Source: Helicobacter cetorum
Lineage (GTDB): Bacteria; Campylobacterota; Campylobacteria; Campylobacterales; DZAY01
Length of the DNA stretch: 64,000 bases
Direction: 5' to 3'
Assembly (NCBI GenBank): GCA_022729735.1
Contig: DZAY01000001.1
Span: 62,001 to 126,000, forward strand
Of the stretch, positions 8,003 to 17,587 are shown piece by piece. A program made the translations under genes and the position numbers. How positions within the stretch are numbered: position 1 is the first letter of the stretch; each line of letters starts with the position of its first letter. The notes below the pieces were generated by a model that did no database searches, was not told the DNA's origin, and saw nothing but the letters and a program-made list of their open reading frames with translations.

Positions 8003-10608
8003 AATTTAATCCCATTTAGAAATTTTTTGCTATTTAAATCACTATAAGTATCAAGTAGTCCAATTGGGTCAAGAAGCATAATAATTTCACCATTTCCAAG
8101 CAAAGCACTACCACTAATAATTGGGTGAGAATTTAATAAACCATCAAGTGGTTTTTGCACAACATCTAACTGTCCAAGTAGCTCATTTACAACAACTGCT
8201 AATCTTAAATCTTTGATATTTAAAACAACAATTGAAATAATATCTTCAATTTGTGATAAATTTAACATCTGCTCAATCAATAAAATTGGGATAACTTGTC
8301 CTCTCAAATTTATAAATGGTTGATTTTGCAAATATACAATTTCATCTTTTGCTATTTTTACAGTTTCACTTACACTATCCATTGGAAAACCGTAATTTAT
8401 ACTATTCATTAAAACATGTAGTAAATTTGTAACTGCAACAGAAACAGGAATTGAAAGTCTTATTTTCGTTCCTCTATTTAGTTGGCTTTTTATATTTACA
8501 GTTCCACCAAAACTTTCAATAGATTTCTTAACTACATCCATACCAACTCCTCTACCACTAAACTCACTAATAGTTTCGGCAGTTGATAAACCGGGGAGCA
8601 TAATTAGCTCAATTTTTTCATCTTCACTAAGTGATTCTATTTTGTCTAAACTCAAAAGCTCTTTTTCTATAACTTTTCTAATTACAATATTTGAGTCAAT
8701 TCCTTTTCCATCATCTTCAATTTCAATAATAACTCTATCCGATTCTGGATATGCTCTCATTACAATTTTGCCAACTTCATCTTTGCCTTTGCTAACTCTA
8801 ACACTTGGTTGCTCAACTCCGTGGTCAAGAGAGTTTCTAATAATATGAATTAAAGGGTCTGCAAGCATCTCTATCATATTTTTATCAAGTTTAGTATCTC
8901 CACCTTCTTGAATTAAATTTACTTTTTTATCTAATTTCTTAGAAATATCTCTAACTAACTTTGGGTATCTATCAAATACATAACTAATTGGTAACATTCT
9001 CATAGACATAATTAAGTCTTGAAGTTGATTTGTTAAACGATTTATAAATGAGTATTTCTCTAAAATCATTCGTCGAATTATCTCTTTTTCACTTCGCTCA
9101 ACACTATCAGCTAAATATGGCAGTGAGTTTTTAGCAACTAATAACTCACCAATTATCACCATTAACATATCAATTGACTCTTGTTCTACTTTTATCAACT
9201 TTCCAATCACATCTTTTTTATCTTTTTCTACAACTTTTGGAGTAGTTTTTTCTTCTTCATGAGATATTTTTTCATTTGTAGTTTTAGTTTCTATACTCTT
9301 TTCACCTAATTCTACTTTTAAAAAATCCAATAATCCATCTCTTGTAGTTGGAGCTACTTGATTTTGTAGTTTTGAAACTTTTGAAACTATATATGCAACT
9401 CTGTTTATAGTGTTTGTATCATTAAAGTTTTCTAACTGCATTAACTGCTGTTTGTAGATTAATTTTATACTATTTAAATCTACTTCGTTTAAAATTTTAA
9501 CACTATTTTTAATTTCTACATTTTGAACTTTTGGCTCTTCTTTTATTTTTCTATTTGGAGCAAGTGAATTTAAAAATTGTTCCATTTTAGATAAATCATC
9601 TTCACCAACTAAAGTTATAACTTCTACAACTCTTTTTAGTTTTGCATATATTTTTGTATCACTATTTATATTTGCAAGTGAATCTTTTATAAGTGATTTA
9701 AAACTATCAATATCAGAGTGAAGTAGCTTTATTGAACTCTCTACTAAATCATCAATAAAGCTTATCTCTTCATCTTTTCCACAATCAATTTTAAGCAGTG
9801 TAGATATATCAATTGGAGTGATTAATAAATCATCTAAAAAGTTATATAGTGCTTCTTCAATATTTGAGTAACTTGCATATACAAAAGCATCTATTTTGGT
9901 ATAGAGTTTTAGGCACTGCTCATCTTCACAATCACTAAATATAATCTCTTGTGCAAAATCTTTTGAAATTTCTGCATTGATTAAAATAAGTCCATCTTTT
10001 AATAGTGATAATGTATATACTGGGTCATTTCCAAATACCATACAATCTTCATCAACATCAAAGCTAACTACATATAATCGTTCTTGGTCTAAGTTGTTCT
10101 CATTTATATTGATAGAATTGAATGGAACTTCTATTTCAAAATTTTCTAAAGCTCCTAAATTGCTATTTATAATATCTTCTAAGCTATGGTGTTTCTTAAA
10201 TGGTAATCTCCAACTCACAGCTTCTTCTTTAATTCCAGCAATAGCTTTTAATCTATTAAGAATAGCACTTTCAATTTCACTATTTGCACTAACTATATCT
10301 CCACTCTCTTCCGATGCTTCTATTAAATTTAAAACCTCATCAAAAGCATCATAAAAAGCATCTATCATCTCTTTTGTAGCTACCAATTTTTTAGCTCTCA
10401 ACATATCCAAAATATCTTCAGCTCTATGTGTAATATTTTTTACAGCTTCAAATCCAACAATTCCAGAACCACCTTTTAATGTATGAGCTGCTCTAAATAT
10501 TGAATTTATAAGTTCATAATCATCACTTAAAAGCTTATCTAAATTCTCTTCTATAAATTTTAAGTTTTCTCTTGCTTCTATCAAAAATGATTCAAGTAGT
10601 GGGTTCAT
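7999..10608 (-). CDS. cheA: Chemotaxis histidine kinase CheA
   Basis: The 869-residue protein has the CheA domain order. The N-terminal HPt domain carries the phosphorylatable H42 in AAHTLKGGSG. A long poorly conserved region (about 130-470) follows, then the P3 dimerization helices, the ATPase domain (LADPLIHIIRNSLDHGVEQP, DDGKGID, GLSTAETISEFSGRGVGMDVV), and a C-terminal CheW-like domain that couples it to receptors. CheA phosphorylates CheY and CheB. It is longer than typical CheA (about 650 residues) because of the middle region. It lies downstream of the two cheY genes and the CheZ-like gene in the same operon. Confidence 0.96.
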   Translation of the reverse strand: MNPLLESFLIEARENLKFIEENLDKLLSDDYELINSIFRAAHTLKGGSGIVGFEAVKNITHRAEDILDMLRAKKLVATKEMIDAFYDAFDEVLNLIEASEESGDIVSANSEIESAILNRLKAIAGIKEEAVSWRLPFKKHHSLEDIINSNLGALENFEIEVPFNSININENNLDQERLYVVSFDVDEDCMVFGNDPVYTLSLLKDGLILINAEISKDFAQEIIFSDCEDEQCLKLYTKIDAFVYASYSNIEEALYNFLDDLLITPIDISTLLKIDCGKDEEISFIDDLVESSIKLLHSDIDSFKSLIKDSLANINSDTKIYAKLKRVVEVITLVGEDDLSKMEQFLNSLAPNRKIKEEPKVQNVEIKNSVKILNEVDLNSIKLIYKQQLMQLENFNDTNTINRVAYIVSKVSKLQNQVAPTTRDGLLDFLKVELGEKSIETKTTNEKISHEEEKTTPKVVEKDKKDVIGKLIKVEQESIDMLMVIIGELLVAKNSLPYLADSVERSEKEIIRRMILEKYSFINRLTNQLQDLIMSMRMLPISYVFDRYPKLVRDISKKLDKKVNLIQEGGDTKLDKNMIEMLADPLIHIIRNSLDHGVEQPSVRVSKGKDEVGKIVMRAYPESDRVIIEIEDDGKGIDSNIVIRKVIEKELLSLDKIESLSEDEKIELIMLPGLSTAETISEFSGRGVGMDVVKKSIESFGGTVNIKSQLNRGTKIRLSIPVSVAVTNLLHVLMNSINYGFPMDSVSETVKIAKDEIVYLQNQPFINLRGQVIPILLIEQMLNLSQIEDIISIVVLNIKDLRLAVVVNELLGQLDVVQKPLDGLLNSHPIISGSALLGNGEIIMLLDPIGLLDTYSDLNSKKFLNGIKL

Positions 10609-10623
10609 ATTTTTTCCCTATTT

Positions 10624-10974
10624 CTATATTAAAATCTTTACGATGCTTTGTAACTCATTTGGTTTTACAGGTTTGATAAGATAAATATTTGCACCAGCTT
10701 CATAAGCTTTTATCATATCCCCTTTTTCTGCTTCCGTGCTTATCATAATAATTGGTTTAAATGGCTCTTTTTCTCTAATCTCTTTTACAAAGCTATAACC
10801 ATCCATAATAGGCATATTTATATCTACCAAAAATAGCTCATAACTATTATCACAACTCTTCTCTAATGCTTCCATTCCATTTTCAGCTTCATCTACAACT
10901 AATCCACTCTCTACTAAAAGCTGTTTATGATAAGTTCTAACTGTTTTGGAATCATCTATTACAATTACTTTCAT
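10624..10974 (-). CDS. cheY: CheY-type single-domain response regulator
   Basis: A 116-residue stand-alone receiver domain: VIVIDDSKTVRT at the N-terminus, phospho-acceptor Asp in LFLVDINMPIMDGY, conserved Ser/Thr in IIMISTEAE, and Lys in IYLIKPVKP. It has no output domain, so it acts as a diffusible phospho-signal or phosphate sink. It is one of two CheY-like genes in the operon, sits immediately before cheA, and is probably phosphorylated by CheA. Which of the two talks to the flagellar motor, if either, cannot be decided from sequence. Confidence 0.93.
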   Translation of the reverse strand: MKVIVIDDSKTVRTYHKQLLVESGLVVDEAENGMEALEKSCDNSYELFLVDINMPIMDGYSFVKEIREKEPFKPIIMISTEAEKGDMIKAYEAGANIYLIKPVKPNELQSIVKILI

Positions 10975-10983
10975 AATTTTCTC

Positions 10984-11391
10984 CTAAAAAAACTCTATCT
11001 CTTCTACACAATCACCATTTTTTGATAATTTTCCTTCAAATGCACACTGTCGCTCTTTTGCAATTTGGATTGACTTTTCTAACTTTGTATTTAGTTTTTT
11101 GAAATTTTCAGACATTAATGAAGAGTCTTCTTTTATAGAGTGAATATAATACTCTATATTTGTCTTAACATTATTCATAGCTTCAATTGTTGCACTTAAC
11201 TGTTGAGAGATTAAGTCTTGATATTGTAAAGCTTCCAAAACATCATCAGTTGCAACTATATTTGATTTTTCAATAAAAGAGCTAATTTTTAAATTAGCCT
11301 CTTTTGATAAATCAATTACACCTTTTTCCACAGAGACAATATGCTCTATAATCTCGCTTAGAGATTCAAATAGTTTGGCTGTTTCTGACAT
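10984..11391 (-). CDS. Short CheZ-like putative CheY phosphatase
   Basis: The 135-residue, mainly helical protein contains YQDLISQQ, with D59 and Q63. This reproduces the D-L-x-x-Q catalytic pattern of CheZ (D143 and Q147 in the E. coli QDLTGQ segment). CheZ forms a long four-helix bundle and strips the phosphate from CheY. Here the gene sits between two cheY genes and overlaps the upstream one by one base, which fits that role. It is much shorter than E. coli CheZ (214 residues) and lacks an obvious CheY-binding C-terminal peptide, although the acidic end EEIEFF could serve. The assignment is an inference from a short motif and context. Confidence 0.6.
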   Translation of the reverse strand: MSETAKLFESLSEIIEHIVSVEKGVIDLSKEANLKISSFIEKSNIVATDDVLEALQYQDLISQQLSATIEAMNNVKTNIEYYIHSIKEDSSLMSENFKKLNTKLEKSIQIAKERQCAFEGKLSKNGDCVEEIEFF

Positions 11392-11765
11392 TACTCTATT
11401 CTTAATACTCTTGTAATTGCTGCTTTTAGTTGCACTGGATTAAATGGTTTTACAATCCAACCTGTAAGTCCTAAAGCTTTTCCTTGCTGTTTTAACTCAT
11501 CTTTTGTTTCAGTTGTTAGCATTAAAACTGGAGTTTTTTTAGTTGCTTCTAAATTTCTAAGCTCTTGCAAAAACTCTAATCCATTCATAATAGGCATATT
11601 CAAATCTGTAATAATTAAATCTGGTATTGCACTTTTTGATTTTATTGCATTTAGTGCATCAACAGCACTTAAATATTGACAAATTTCAATTGGCAAACCT
11701 TGTGTTGCGATTTTTGTGGAAGCTAAAGCAGTCTCTGAATCATCTACAAACATAACTAATGGCAT
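11391..11765 (-). CDS. CheY-type single-domain response regulator (second copy)
   Basis: A 124-residue receiver domain: MFVDDSETA, phospho-acceptor Asp in LIITDLNMPIMNGL, Thr in VLMLTTETK, and Lys in WIVKPFNP. It differs clearly from the other CheY in the operon, so it is not a recent duplicate. Its stop overlaps the start of the CheZ-like gene by one base, making that protein its likely dephosphorylating partner. The KPFNPVQLKAAITRVL ending is common in the CheY copies found in accessory chemotaxis clusters. Confidence 0.93.
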   Translation of the reverse strand: MPLVMFVDDSETALASTKIATQGLPIEICQYLSAVDALNAIKSKSAIPDLIITDLNMPIMNGLEFLQELRNLEATKKTPVLMLTTETKDELKQQGKALGLTGWIVKPFNPVQLKAAITRVLRIE

Positions 11766-11778
11766 ATTTTTCCCCTTT

Positions 11779-12603
11779 TTATTTTTGATAAACTAAATTT
11801 GCACCAAATTTCTTTGGTTTGAAAACTGAAACTATTCTATTCATATACTCTGCATGTCCTAAAAGCACATAACCATTACTATTTAACATTTCATAAAATG
11901 TCATAGCCACATCTTTTTTACTTGCATCATCAAAATATATAAGCATGTTTCTTGAAAAAATCACATCAAATTTTCCCAAATCTCTCATATTTTTTTTATT
12001 AAATACATTTGCAACTTCAAAAGAAATAGCATCTTTTAAATCACTACTAATCTCATAATATAACCCCTTTTTATTGAAATATTTAGATTTTAAATCATTT
12101 GGAACATTATGCAATGACCTATCATTATATTGCCCTTTTTTGGCTTTTTCTATCATGATAGAATCAATATCTATTCCAATAATTTCAAAATCTCGTCTCT
12201 CAATTAAGTTTTTTTCTTCCAACAGATATATTCCAATAGAGTAAGCTTCTTCACCACTTGAACACGGAGCTGAAAGAATTCTAATAGCTCTATTTTTTGG
12301 AGTTAATCTATCTAATTCTGGCAAAATTTCTTTGACTAAAATTTCAAATTGATAATTTTCTCTAAAAAAGTAGGTCTCATTTACAGTCAAACTATTAATT
12401 AACTCTTGAAACTCTTTTTCTTCTTTATCTTCAAATCTTAAAACAAAGAAATATTTTCTAAAATTATCAATATTTAGTTTTTGACATCGAGTTTGCACCT
12501 GTTTTTGGAGTTTTTCAAAATGTTTCTCTTCTTCTAATGCAATTCCTGTTCTTCGATATATTAAATCACTTAATTTAAAAAAATTATCTTTAGAAAACTC
12601 CAA
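11779..12603 (-). CDS. cheR: Chemoreceptor glutamate methyltransferase CheR
   Basis: The 274-residue protein matches CheR. An N-terminal helical CheR_N region is followed by ETYFFRENYQFEIL and the SAM-binding domain with RILSAPCSSGEEAYSIGIYLLEE, then FSRNMLIYFDD. The enzyme methylates glutamates on chemoreceptors for adaptation, opposing CheB, which is encoded two genes upstream. Two bases separate it from the HEAT-repeat gene before it. No pentapeptide tether or TPR domain is visible. Confidence 0.95.
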   Translation of the reverse strand: MEFSKDNFFKLSDLIYRRTGIALEEEKHFEKLQKQVQTRCQKLNIDNFRKYFFVLRFEDKEEKEFQELINSLTVNETYFFRENYQFEILVKEILPELDRLTPKNRAIRILSAPCSSGEEAYSIGIYLLEEKNLIERRDFEIIGIDIDSIMIEKAKKGQYNDRSLHNVPNDLKSKYFNKKGLYYEISSDLKDAISFEVANVFNKKNMRDLGKFDVIFSRNMLIYFDDASKKDVAMTFYEMLNSNGYVLLGHAEYMNRIVSVFKPKKFGANLVYQK

Positions 12604-12605
12604 TT

Positions 12606-13217
12606 TTAACCCTTTTTTATAGATGCTATTGCATTATCAATCGCAAACGAAGCATAATACTCGCCACTAAATCTATTTTTTATTTTCTCTAAAAGGGCTA
12701 TATCTTCTAACTTACCAATTTCTGCTATATAATCAATTGCTGTCATTGCTACATTAATATCTTGCTCTTTTTCTAAAAGTTCTATTAGCATATCTCGGCT
12801 CTCTGCAAATTTCACATCACCTAAAATATTTACAGCAAAAATTCGCAAATCCCTATCATCACCAATTAAATATTTAACTATATAATATTTTATTTCGCCA
12901 CTATAATCTCGTAAAATTGAAATTGCTAAATTTCTTACAAAAGCATTTTCTAATTTAAGTAGTTCCAAAATATCATCAATTGGTGCTACTTTTGGGTCAA
13001 GTTTGGCAAGTTTCGCTCCAATATAAGATAATAAATCTCTATCTTCAAGCTCTTTTAGCAATGAAACTAATCTATTTGCCCCATTTGAAAAGTTAAGCAT
13101 ACTGTTAATTGCATAATTTTTATCACTATTTGGTTGATAAAAGTAGTCTAAACACTCATCAAGTGTATTAAACTCTTCTCTATCTAAATTTTGCTTTTCC
13201 ACTTTTACTAAGCCCAT
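12606..13217 (-). CDS. HEAT-repeat protein in the chemotaxis operon
   Basis: A 203-residue all-helical protein with repeating units such as NAFVRNLAISILRDYSGE, DLRIFAVNILGD and DINVAMTAIDYIAEIG. These are typical of HEAT/PBS-lyase-like repeats used for protein binding. It has no enzymatic motif. Its position between cheB and cheR, 2 bases from cheR, suggests a scaffold for the adaptation enzymes or the receptor array. That role is inference. Confidence 0.82.
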   Translation of the reverse strand: MGLVKVEKQNLDREEFNTLDECLDYFYQPNSDKNYAINSMLNFSNGANRLVSLLKELEDRDLLSYIGAKLAKLDPKVAPIDDILELLKLENAFVRNLAISILRDYSGEIKYYIVKYLIGDDRDLRIFAVNILGDVKFAESRDMLIELLEKEQDINVAMTAIDYIAEIGKLEDIALLEKIKNRFSGEYYASFAIDNAIASIKKG

Positions 13218-13225
13218 AAGCTCTC

Positions 13226-14278
13226 CTATTTAATAGTTGATATTCTTTGAAGTATCTTAGGAAATGGTAACACTTCACAAACTCCACCAAGATTAATTGC
13301 TGATTTTGGCATACCAAATACAGTTGCACTCTCTTCGGACTCTGCCACAGTATAACCACCAACATTTTTTATTTGAAGCATACCTTCTGCTCCATCATCT
13401 CCAATTCCTGTTAGAATAACTGCATTTATATTTTTAGCTGGAAAAATTTTGGCACAACTCAAAAACATTTCATCAACACTTGGAGTAAAAAATCGCTTTT
13501 GATTTAGCTCTTCATGTCTAATTACAATTTTGCCTGAAACTTTTTTTGCAAATGTTAAATGAGTTCCACCTTTTGCAATATAGATTGTGCCAACTCTAAG
13601 CTCTTCATTATGTTCTGACTCTTTTACTAAAAGTTTGCTCTTTTTATTTAATCGCTCTGCAAATGAGTATGTGAATTTATCTGGCATATGCTGAACTATA
13701 CAGACTGGATATGGAAAATTTTCATCTAAAGAGCTACAAATTTCTTCTATCAATCTTGGAGCTCCTGTTGATGCTCCAATTGTTAATATCCCTTTAATTG
13801 GTGCAGAATTGCTATTTACTTCGCTCTTTTTTTCTATTGCTTTTAAGGCTTTTGATTTTGCAATATTTTGTAATCTACTTTTTGGTATTCTTGAAATAGC
13901 TTTCGCTTTTTCTACAATATCTTTTGAGTTATCTTGCAATCCTAAATTAAATGTCCCTGGTTTTGCAATAAAATCCACAGCTCCTGAATCTAATGCTTCA
14001 AGAGTAATTGGAGCATCACTTGTTGTAAGTGAGCTAATCATTAAAATTGGTGTAGGATTTAATTTCATAATCTCTTTAACCGCACTAACTCCATCTAATT
14101 TTGGCATATTAATATCCATAGTGATTAAATCAAAGTTATAATTTGTAGCCTTTTCAACTGCTTCTAAACCATCTTTTGCAAAATCATAATCAAATCCACC
14201 AACTTCATCTAAAAGAGTTGCCAGTTGTTTTCTAACCAAAGCTGAATCATCAACTATTAAAACTGCTTTATTTGCCAC
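13226..14278 (-). CDS. cheB: Chemotaxis response regulator protein-glutamate methylesterase CheB
   Basis: A 350-residue CheB with an N-terminal receiver domain (LIVDDSALVRKQL; phospho-acceptor Asp in ITMDINMPKLDG; KPGTF) and a C-terminal methylesterase domain. The catalytic triad can be read as Ser in IGASTGA, His in VQHMPDKF and Asp in TGIGDDGAEGM. It removes methyl groups from receptors once phosphorylated by CheA. The gene starts one base after the end of the triple-CheW gene. Confidence 0.96.
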   Translation of the reverse strand: MANKAVLIVDDSALVRKQLATLLDEVGGFDYDFAKDGLEAVEKATNYNFDLITMDINMPKLDGVSAVKEIMKLNPTPILMISSLTTSDAPITLEALDSGAVDFIAKPGTFNLGLQDNSKDIVEKAKAISRIPKSRLQNIAKSKALKAIEKKSEVNSNSAPIKGILTIGASTGAPRLIEEICSSLDENFPYPVCIVQHMPDKFTYSFAERLNKKSKLLVKESEHNEELRVGTIYIAKGGTHLTFAKKVSGKIVIRHEELNQKRFFTPSVDEMFLSCAKIFPAKNINAVILTGIGDDGAEGMLQIKNVGGYTVAESEESATVFGMPKSAINLGGVCEVLPFPKILQRISTIK

Positions 14279-14279
14279 A

Positions 14280-15683
14280 TCAAGCCCTTATATTTTCAAT
14301 AAAATCATCCAATGTATCTTTTTGGATAACTCTATTTGCATCAATTTTTAGTATAACTTTTTTACCATCATTTAAGAGAATAACATCTGAAATCAGTTTG
14401 TCTCTACTCTCATTTGGAAAGATTTGAGATTTTTTGACAAACATAACTTCTGTTACATCATCAACCACAAATCCTACTTTTGAAATATCAAATTTACACA
14501 CTAAAATTTTCTTCTCTTTAAGAGTTTCATAATCTCCACCAATCATCTTATCAAGTGCAATAATTGGAATAACTTGTCCTCTTAAATTTATAATTCCCAT
14601 AATGAACTTTGGAGATTCTGCAATTTTAGTAATTTGTGTAAATCTAATAATTTCTTCTACATTTTCAATATTAAGTGCATACTCTTGGGAGTTTATACTA
14701 AATAGCACTAACTCTACACTCTCATCTATCACTTCAGCTGTTTTCACTTCTTTGACCTCTTTAGAATTTTCTACATCTTTGACTTTATCAACTATTAAAG
14801 ATAGTGCTTTTTCATCAATAATTCTAATAATATCTCCCGCATGTCTTATAACTCCACTAATATTTTCATTATTAAATCTATTTGGGAGATACTCTATTAA
14901 ATCCACTTCAAAATCTCTAATATCATTTACACTATCAACTAAAGCTCCAAATATCGAAGAGTCTGTTTTGATAATCAAAATTCTGCTATTTTCACTATTT
15001 GAAATCTGCATATTAAAATAGCTAACTAAATTTACAACAACAATTACTCTATTTCTAAGAGTTATCATTCCAAGCAAACTTTTAATAGGTTTTGAAATTT
15101 TAGTAATTGGTCTGTCTTCACATATCACTTCTCTAACCATATCTACATTTATACAAAACTTTTCACATCCCATGCTAAAAATCAGAAACTTTTGACTATT
15201 TGAACTTTTCACACTTTCACGATTTTCTCTATTTGCAAATCCACTACTACTCTCTTTGTGATATGTTGGCATCTGTATGTTTTTTAAAACTTTTTTGCAT
15301 GATAATAGTTGAATAATATTGTCTTGATATTTGATAACAGCATCAATTGTATCATCTTCACTATACTCAATCATACTTGGCTCTATAAAAATATTTCCAA
15401 CAACCTCATCAACCAAAAGAGCAGTAGTTTCTCTATCTAATTTAATTGTAATAAGTCTGCTTTTATCATTTTTTAAATCTACAAATCCACTACTTACTAT
15501 CATCTTTACATCAATAATTGGAACAATAGCTCCTTCAATCGCACAAACTCCAACTATTGCACTATTTGTTAATGGAACTTGAGTAATTTTTGGCACTCTT
15601 TGAATTTGTAAAACATCACTACTATTTATAGAGTATGATAAACCATCTATCAAAAAAACTAAAAGCTCTTCTAAAGGCATCAT
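14280..15683 (-). CDS. Adaptor with three CheW domains
   Basis: The 467-residue protein contains three consecutive CheW-like domains, starting near residues 3, 163 and 325. Each shows the pattern of a strand binding a receptor or kinase followed by an INLRxxVIPI-like motif: VCAIEGAIVPIID, GMITLRNRVIVVVN and GIINLRGQVIPIIALD. CheW couples receptors to CheA, and triple-CheW proteins can bridge several receptors or kinases in one array. There is no separate single-domain cheW in this operon, so this protein probably takes that job. Confidence 0.9.
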   Translation of the reverse strand: MMPLEELLVFLIDGLSYSINSSDVLQIQRVPKITQVPLTNSAIVGVCAIEGAIVPIIDVKMIVSSGFVDLKNDKSRLITIKLDRETTALLVDEVVGNIFIEPSMIEYSEDDTIDAVIKYQDNIIQLLSCKKVLKNIQMPTYHKESSSGFANRENRESVKSSNSQKFLIFSMGCEKFCINVDMVREVICEDRPITKISKPIKSLLGMITLRNRVIVVVNLVSYFNMQISNSENSRILIIKTDSSIFGALVDSVNDIRDFEVDLIEYLPNRFNNENISGVIRHAGDIIRIIDEKALSLIVDKVKDVENSKEVKEVKTAEVIDESVELVLFSINSQEYALNIENVEEIIRFTQITKIAESPKFIMGIINLRGQVIPIIALDKMIGGDYETLKEKKILVCKFDISKVGFVVDDVTEVMFVKKSQIFPNESRDKLISDVILLNDGKKVILKIDANRVIQKDTLDDFIENIRA

Positions 15684-15686
15684 AAA

Positions 15687-17576
15687 CTATCCTTGTTGTA
15701 AATCATCTGCCATAACAACTAACTCTTCAATTCCTTCTGCCATGTTATTAATTGTTTCAATAATTAACTCACTTGCCTTTCTACTTTCCATCGCATTTGT
15801 AGCTGATAACTCTATCGCTTTTTGAATTTCTGCAATTCCATTTAAAGCATGAATTAATCCATCTAAATTCTGGTCATTTATCGCTTTTAGTCCTTGATAC
15901 CTATCGAGAATATCCACTAATTGAATAGATATTTTATCAACTTCAGATATTAAATAATCAATATTTGCTTTCTCTTTCTCTTGTCCATCTAATAGTGAAT
16001 TCCATTTTGCACTAACATTTTCTATCTCACTATTTACAAGCTCTATAATATCATTTATCTTTTCTGTATTTGCTTCTGAATCTTGAGCCAAACTCCTAAT
16101 ATCAGCACTTACAACAGCAAATCCTTTGCCAAAATCACCAGCTCTTGCTGCTTCTATACTTCCACTAATTGCAAGCATATTTAGCTGAATTATACTATTT
16201 TGGATATTTCTTACAGTTTTTTCAACACTTTTTGACTCTTTTTTGATTGTCTCAAGTTCTAATTTTGCCAAAATTCCTTCATTAATTGATTTTTCAAAAT
16301 TTGTTTTAATGTTTATCAATCTCAACTTTACAGTTCCAAAACTTCTTTTAAGAATATCAAAATTTCGTCTCACAATTGAGATGATTAAATCTATATCTTT
16401 TGTAATATCTGTAGCACTTCCAACCAACTCTCTATTTGTAATTGCACTATCATTTGTGGTTTTTGAAGATTTTTCTATCTCATTTAAAGCTTTTGTAGTT
16501 CCTTCTAAACTCTTTTGTATCTCTTCAACCGAACTACTTAGAGCATCAGCTGATACTGCTATCTCTTCTGCTGATTTTATTGTATCGGTTGAGAATTTCA
16601 ACTCTTCAGATAGTTGTGATAAAGTCTTAATATCATCTTCTATTTGAGAGAGTCCTCCAGCTTGCATCTCAATACTATTTAGAGTCTCTTCAACTGCTCC
16701 AGCAATTTGCGAAGAAGCAGAAGCTATATTTTCGCTACCTTTTTTAATATCATTTGATTGTCCCATAAGTGTAGTTGTATAGTTACTCGCATTTCTTGCA
16801 GCTTCCACTGAATAGTTTGTAATTTTTATAAGCTCTTCCATTGTTTGACTAAGAAGTCTTCCATCATTTCCAGTTTGCTCAATTACTGTTGTTGTAGAAG
16901 TTATACTTTTAATTATATTATCAATTCCATTTTGAATTTGATTTACTAAATCTGCTATAAATTTTGCATTTTTTTCACTATTTCCAGCTAATGCTCTTGT
17001 CTCATCAGCTACAACGGCAAACCCTTTTCCGTGTTCCTTTGCTCTACTTGCTTCAATTGCTGCATTTAGTGCTAATAGATTTGTTTGGTCTGCAATTTTT
17101 GCAATAAATCCAACAGCTTCACCAATTTTTTGAGATGAAACTTTTAACTCTTCTGATTTATTTGAGCTATCTTTTGCAATCACTACCGAATCTACCATTC
17201 GCTTAACTGTGCTATTTACTAAATCAACTGAAGAGCTTATACTCTCACCAGCATTTAGTGTGCTTGATATTGCACCCTCAATTGTATTTGCCATTCGCAT
17301 AATATTTTTTGTAATATCATTTACACTTTTTAGTGCTTGCTCACTCGCCCCAGAGTTCTCTTCAGCAGCAGTTGCAATCTGCTCCATTGAGCTTTTTAAC
17401 TCTTCAATAGCACTTACACTCTCTTGTGCATTATCGAGTAGATTTGTAGCAATTGAGGCAATATTTTCACTCATTTGTTGCTGTTTTGCTAATGTTCTTG
17501 TTCGCTTTTTATCACTACTATTTTGCAAAGTTAATTTTGTATTTTGACTTTTACTTGAACTTTTTATTAATGGCAT
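15687..17576 (-). CDS. Soluble methyl-accepting chemotaxis protein with two signalling hairpins
   Basis: The 629-residue protein has no membrane helix and no ligand-binding domain; it starts directly in coiled coil. It has the canonical receptor tip [19 protein letters not shown]...[15 protein letters not shown] near residues 160-200. It also has a second, divergent tip, [15 protein letters not shown]...[15 protein letters not shown], near residues 465-500. The gene directly follows a PAS-domain gene, so sensing is probably supplied by that protein in trans, as in Campylobacter CetA/CetB. Unlike CetA, this receptor is cytosolic and carries two tips. Confidence 0.9.
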   Translation of the reverse strand: MPLIKSSSKSQNTKLTLQNSSDKKRTRTLAKQQQMSENIASIATNLLDNAQESVSAIEELKSSMEQIATAAEENSGASEQALKSVNDITKNIMRMANTIEGAISSTLNAGESISSSVDLVNSTVKRMVDSVVIAKDSSNKSEELKVSSQKIGEAVGFIAKIADQTNLLALNAAIEASRAKEHGKGFAVVADETRALAGNSEKNAKFIADLVNQIQNGIDNIIKSITSTTTVIEQTGNDGRLLSQTMEELIKITNYSVEAARNASNYTTTLMGQSNDIKKGSENIASASSQIAGAVEETLNSIEMQAGGLSQIEDDIKTLSQLSEELKFSTDTIKSAEEIAVSADALSSSVEEIQKSLEGTTKALNEIEKSSKTTNDSAITNRELVGSATDITKDIDLIISIVRRNFDILKRSFGTVKLRLINIKTNFEKSINEGILAKLELETIKKESKSVEKTVRNIQNSIIQLNMLAISGSIEAARAGDFGKGFAVVSADIRSLAQDSEANTEKINDIIELVNSEIENVSAKWNSLLDGQEKEKANIDYLISEVDKISIQLVDILDRYQGLKAINDQNLDGLIHALNGIAEIQKAIELSATNAMESRKASELIIETINNMAEGIEELVVMADDLQQG

Positions 17577-17587
17577 AAATCTTCCTT

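Noticed and set aside
9977-10354. Long plus-strand open frame of 125 codons opposite cheA
   Set aside because: It is antisense to conserved CheA coding sequence, lacks a ribosome site and reads as low-complexity Ser/Leu/Ile.
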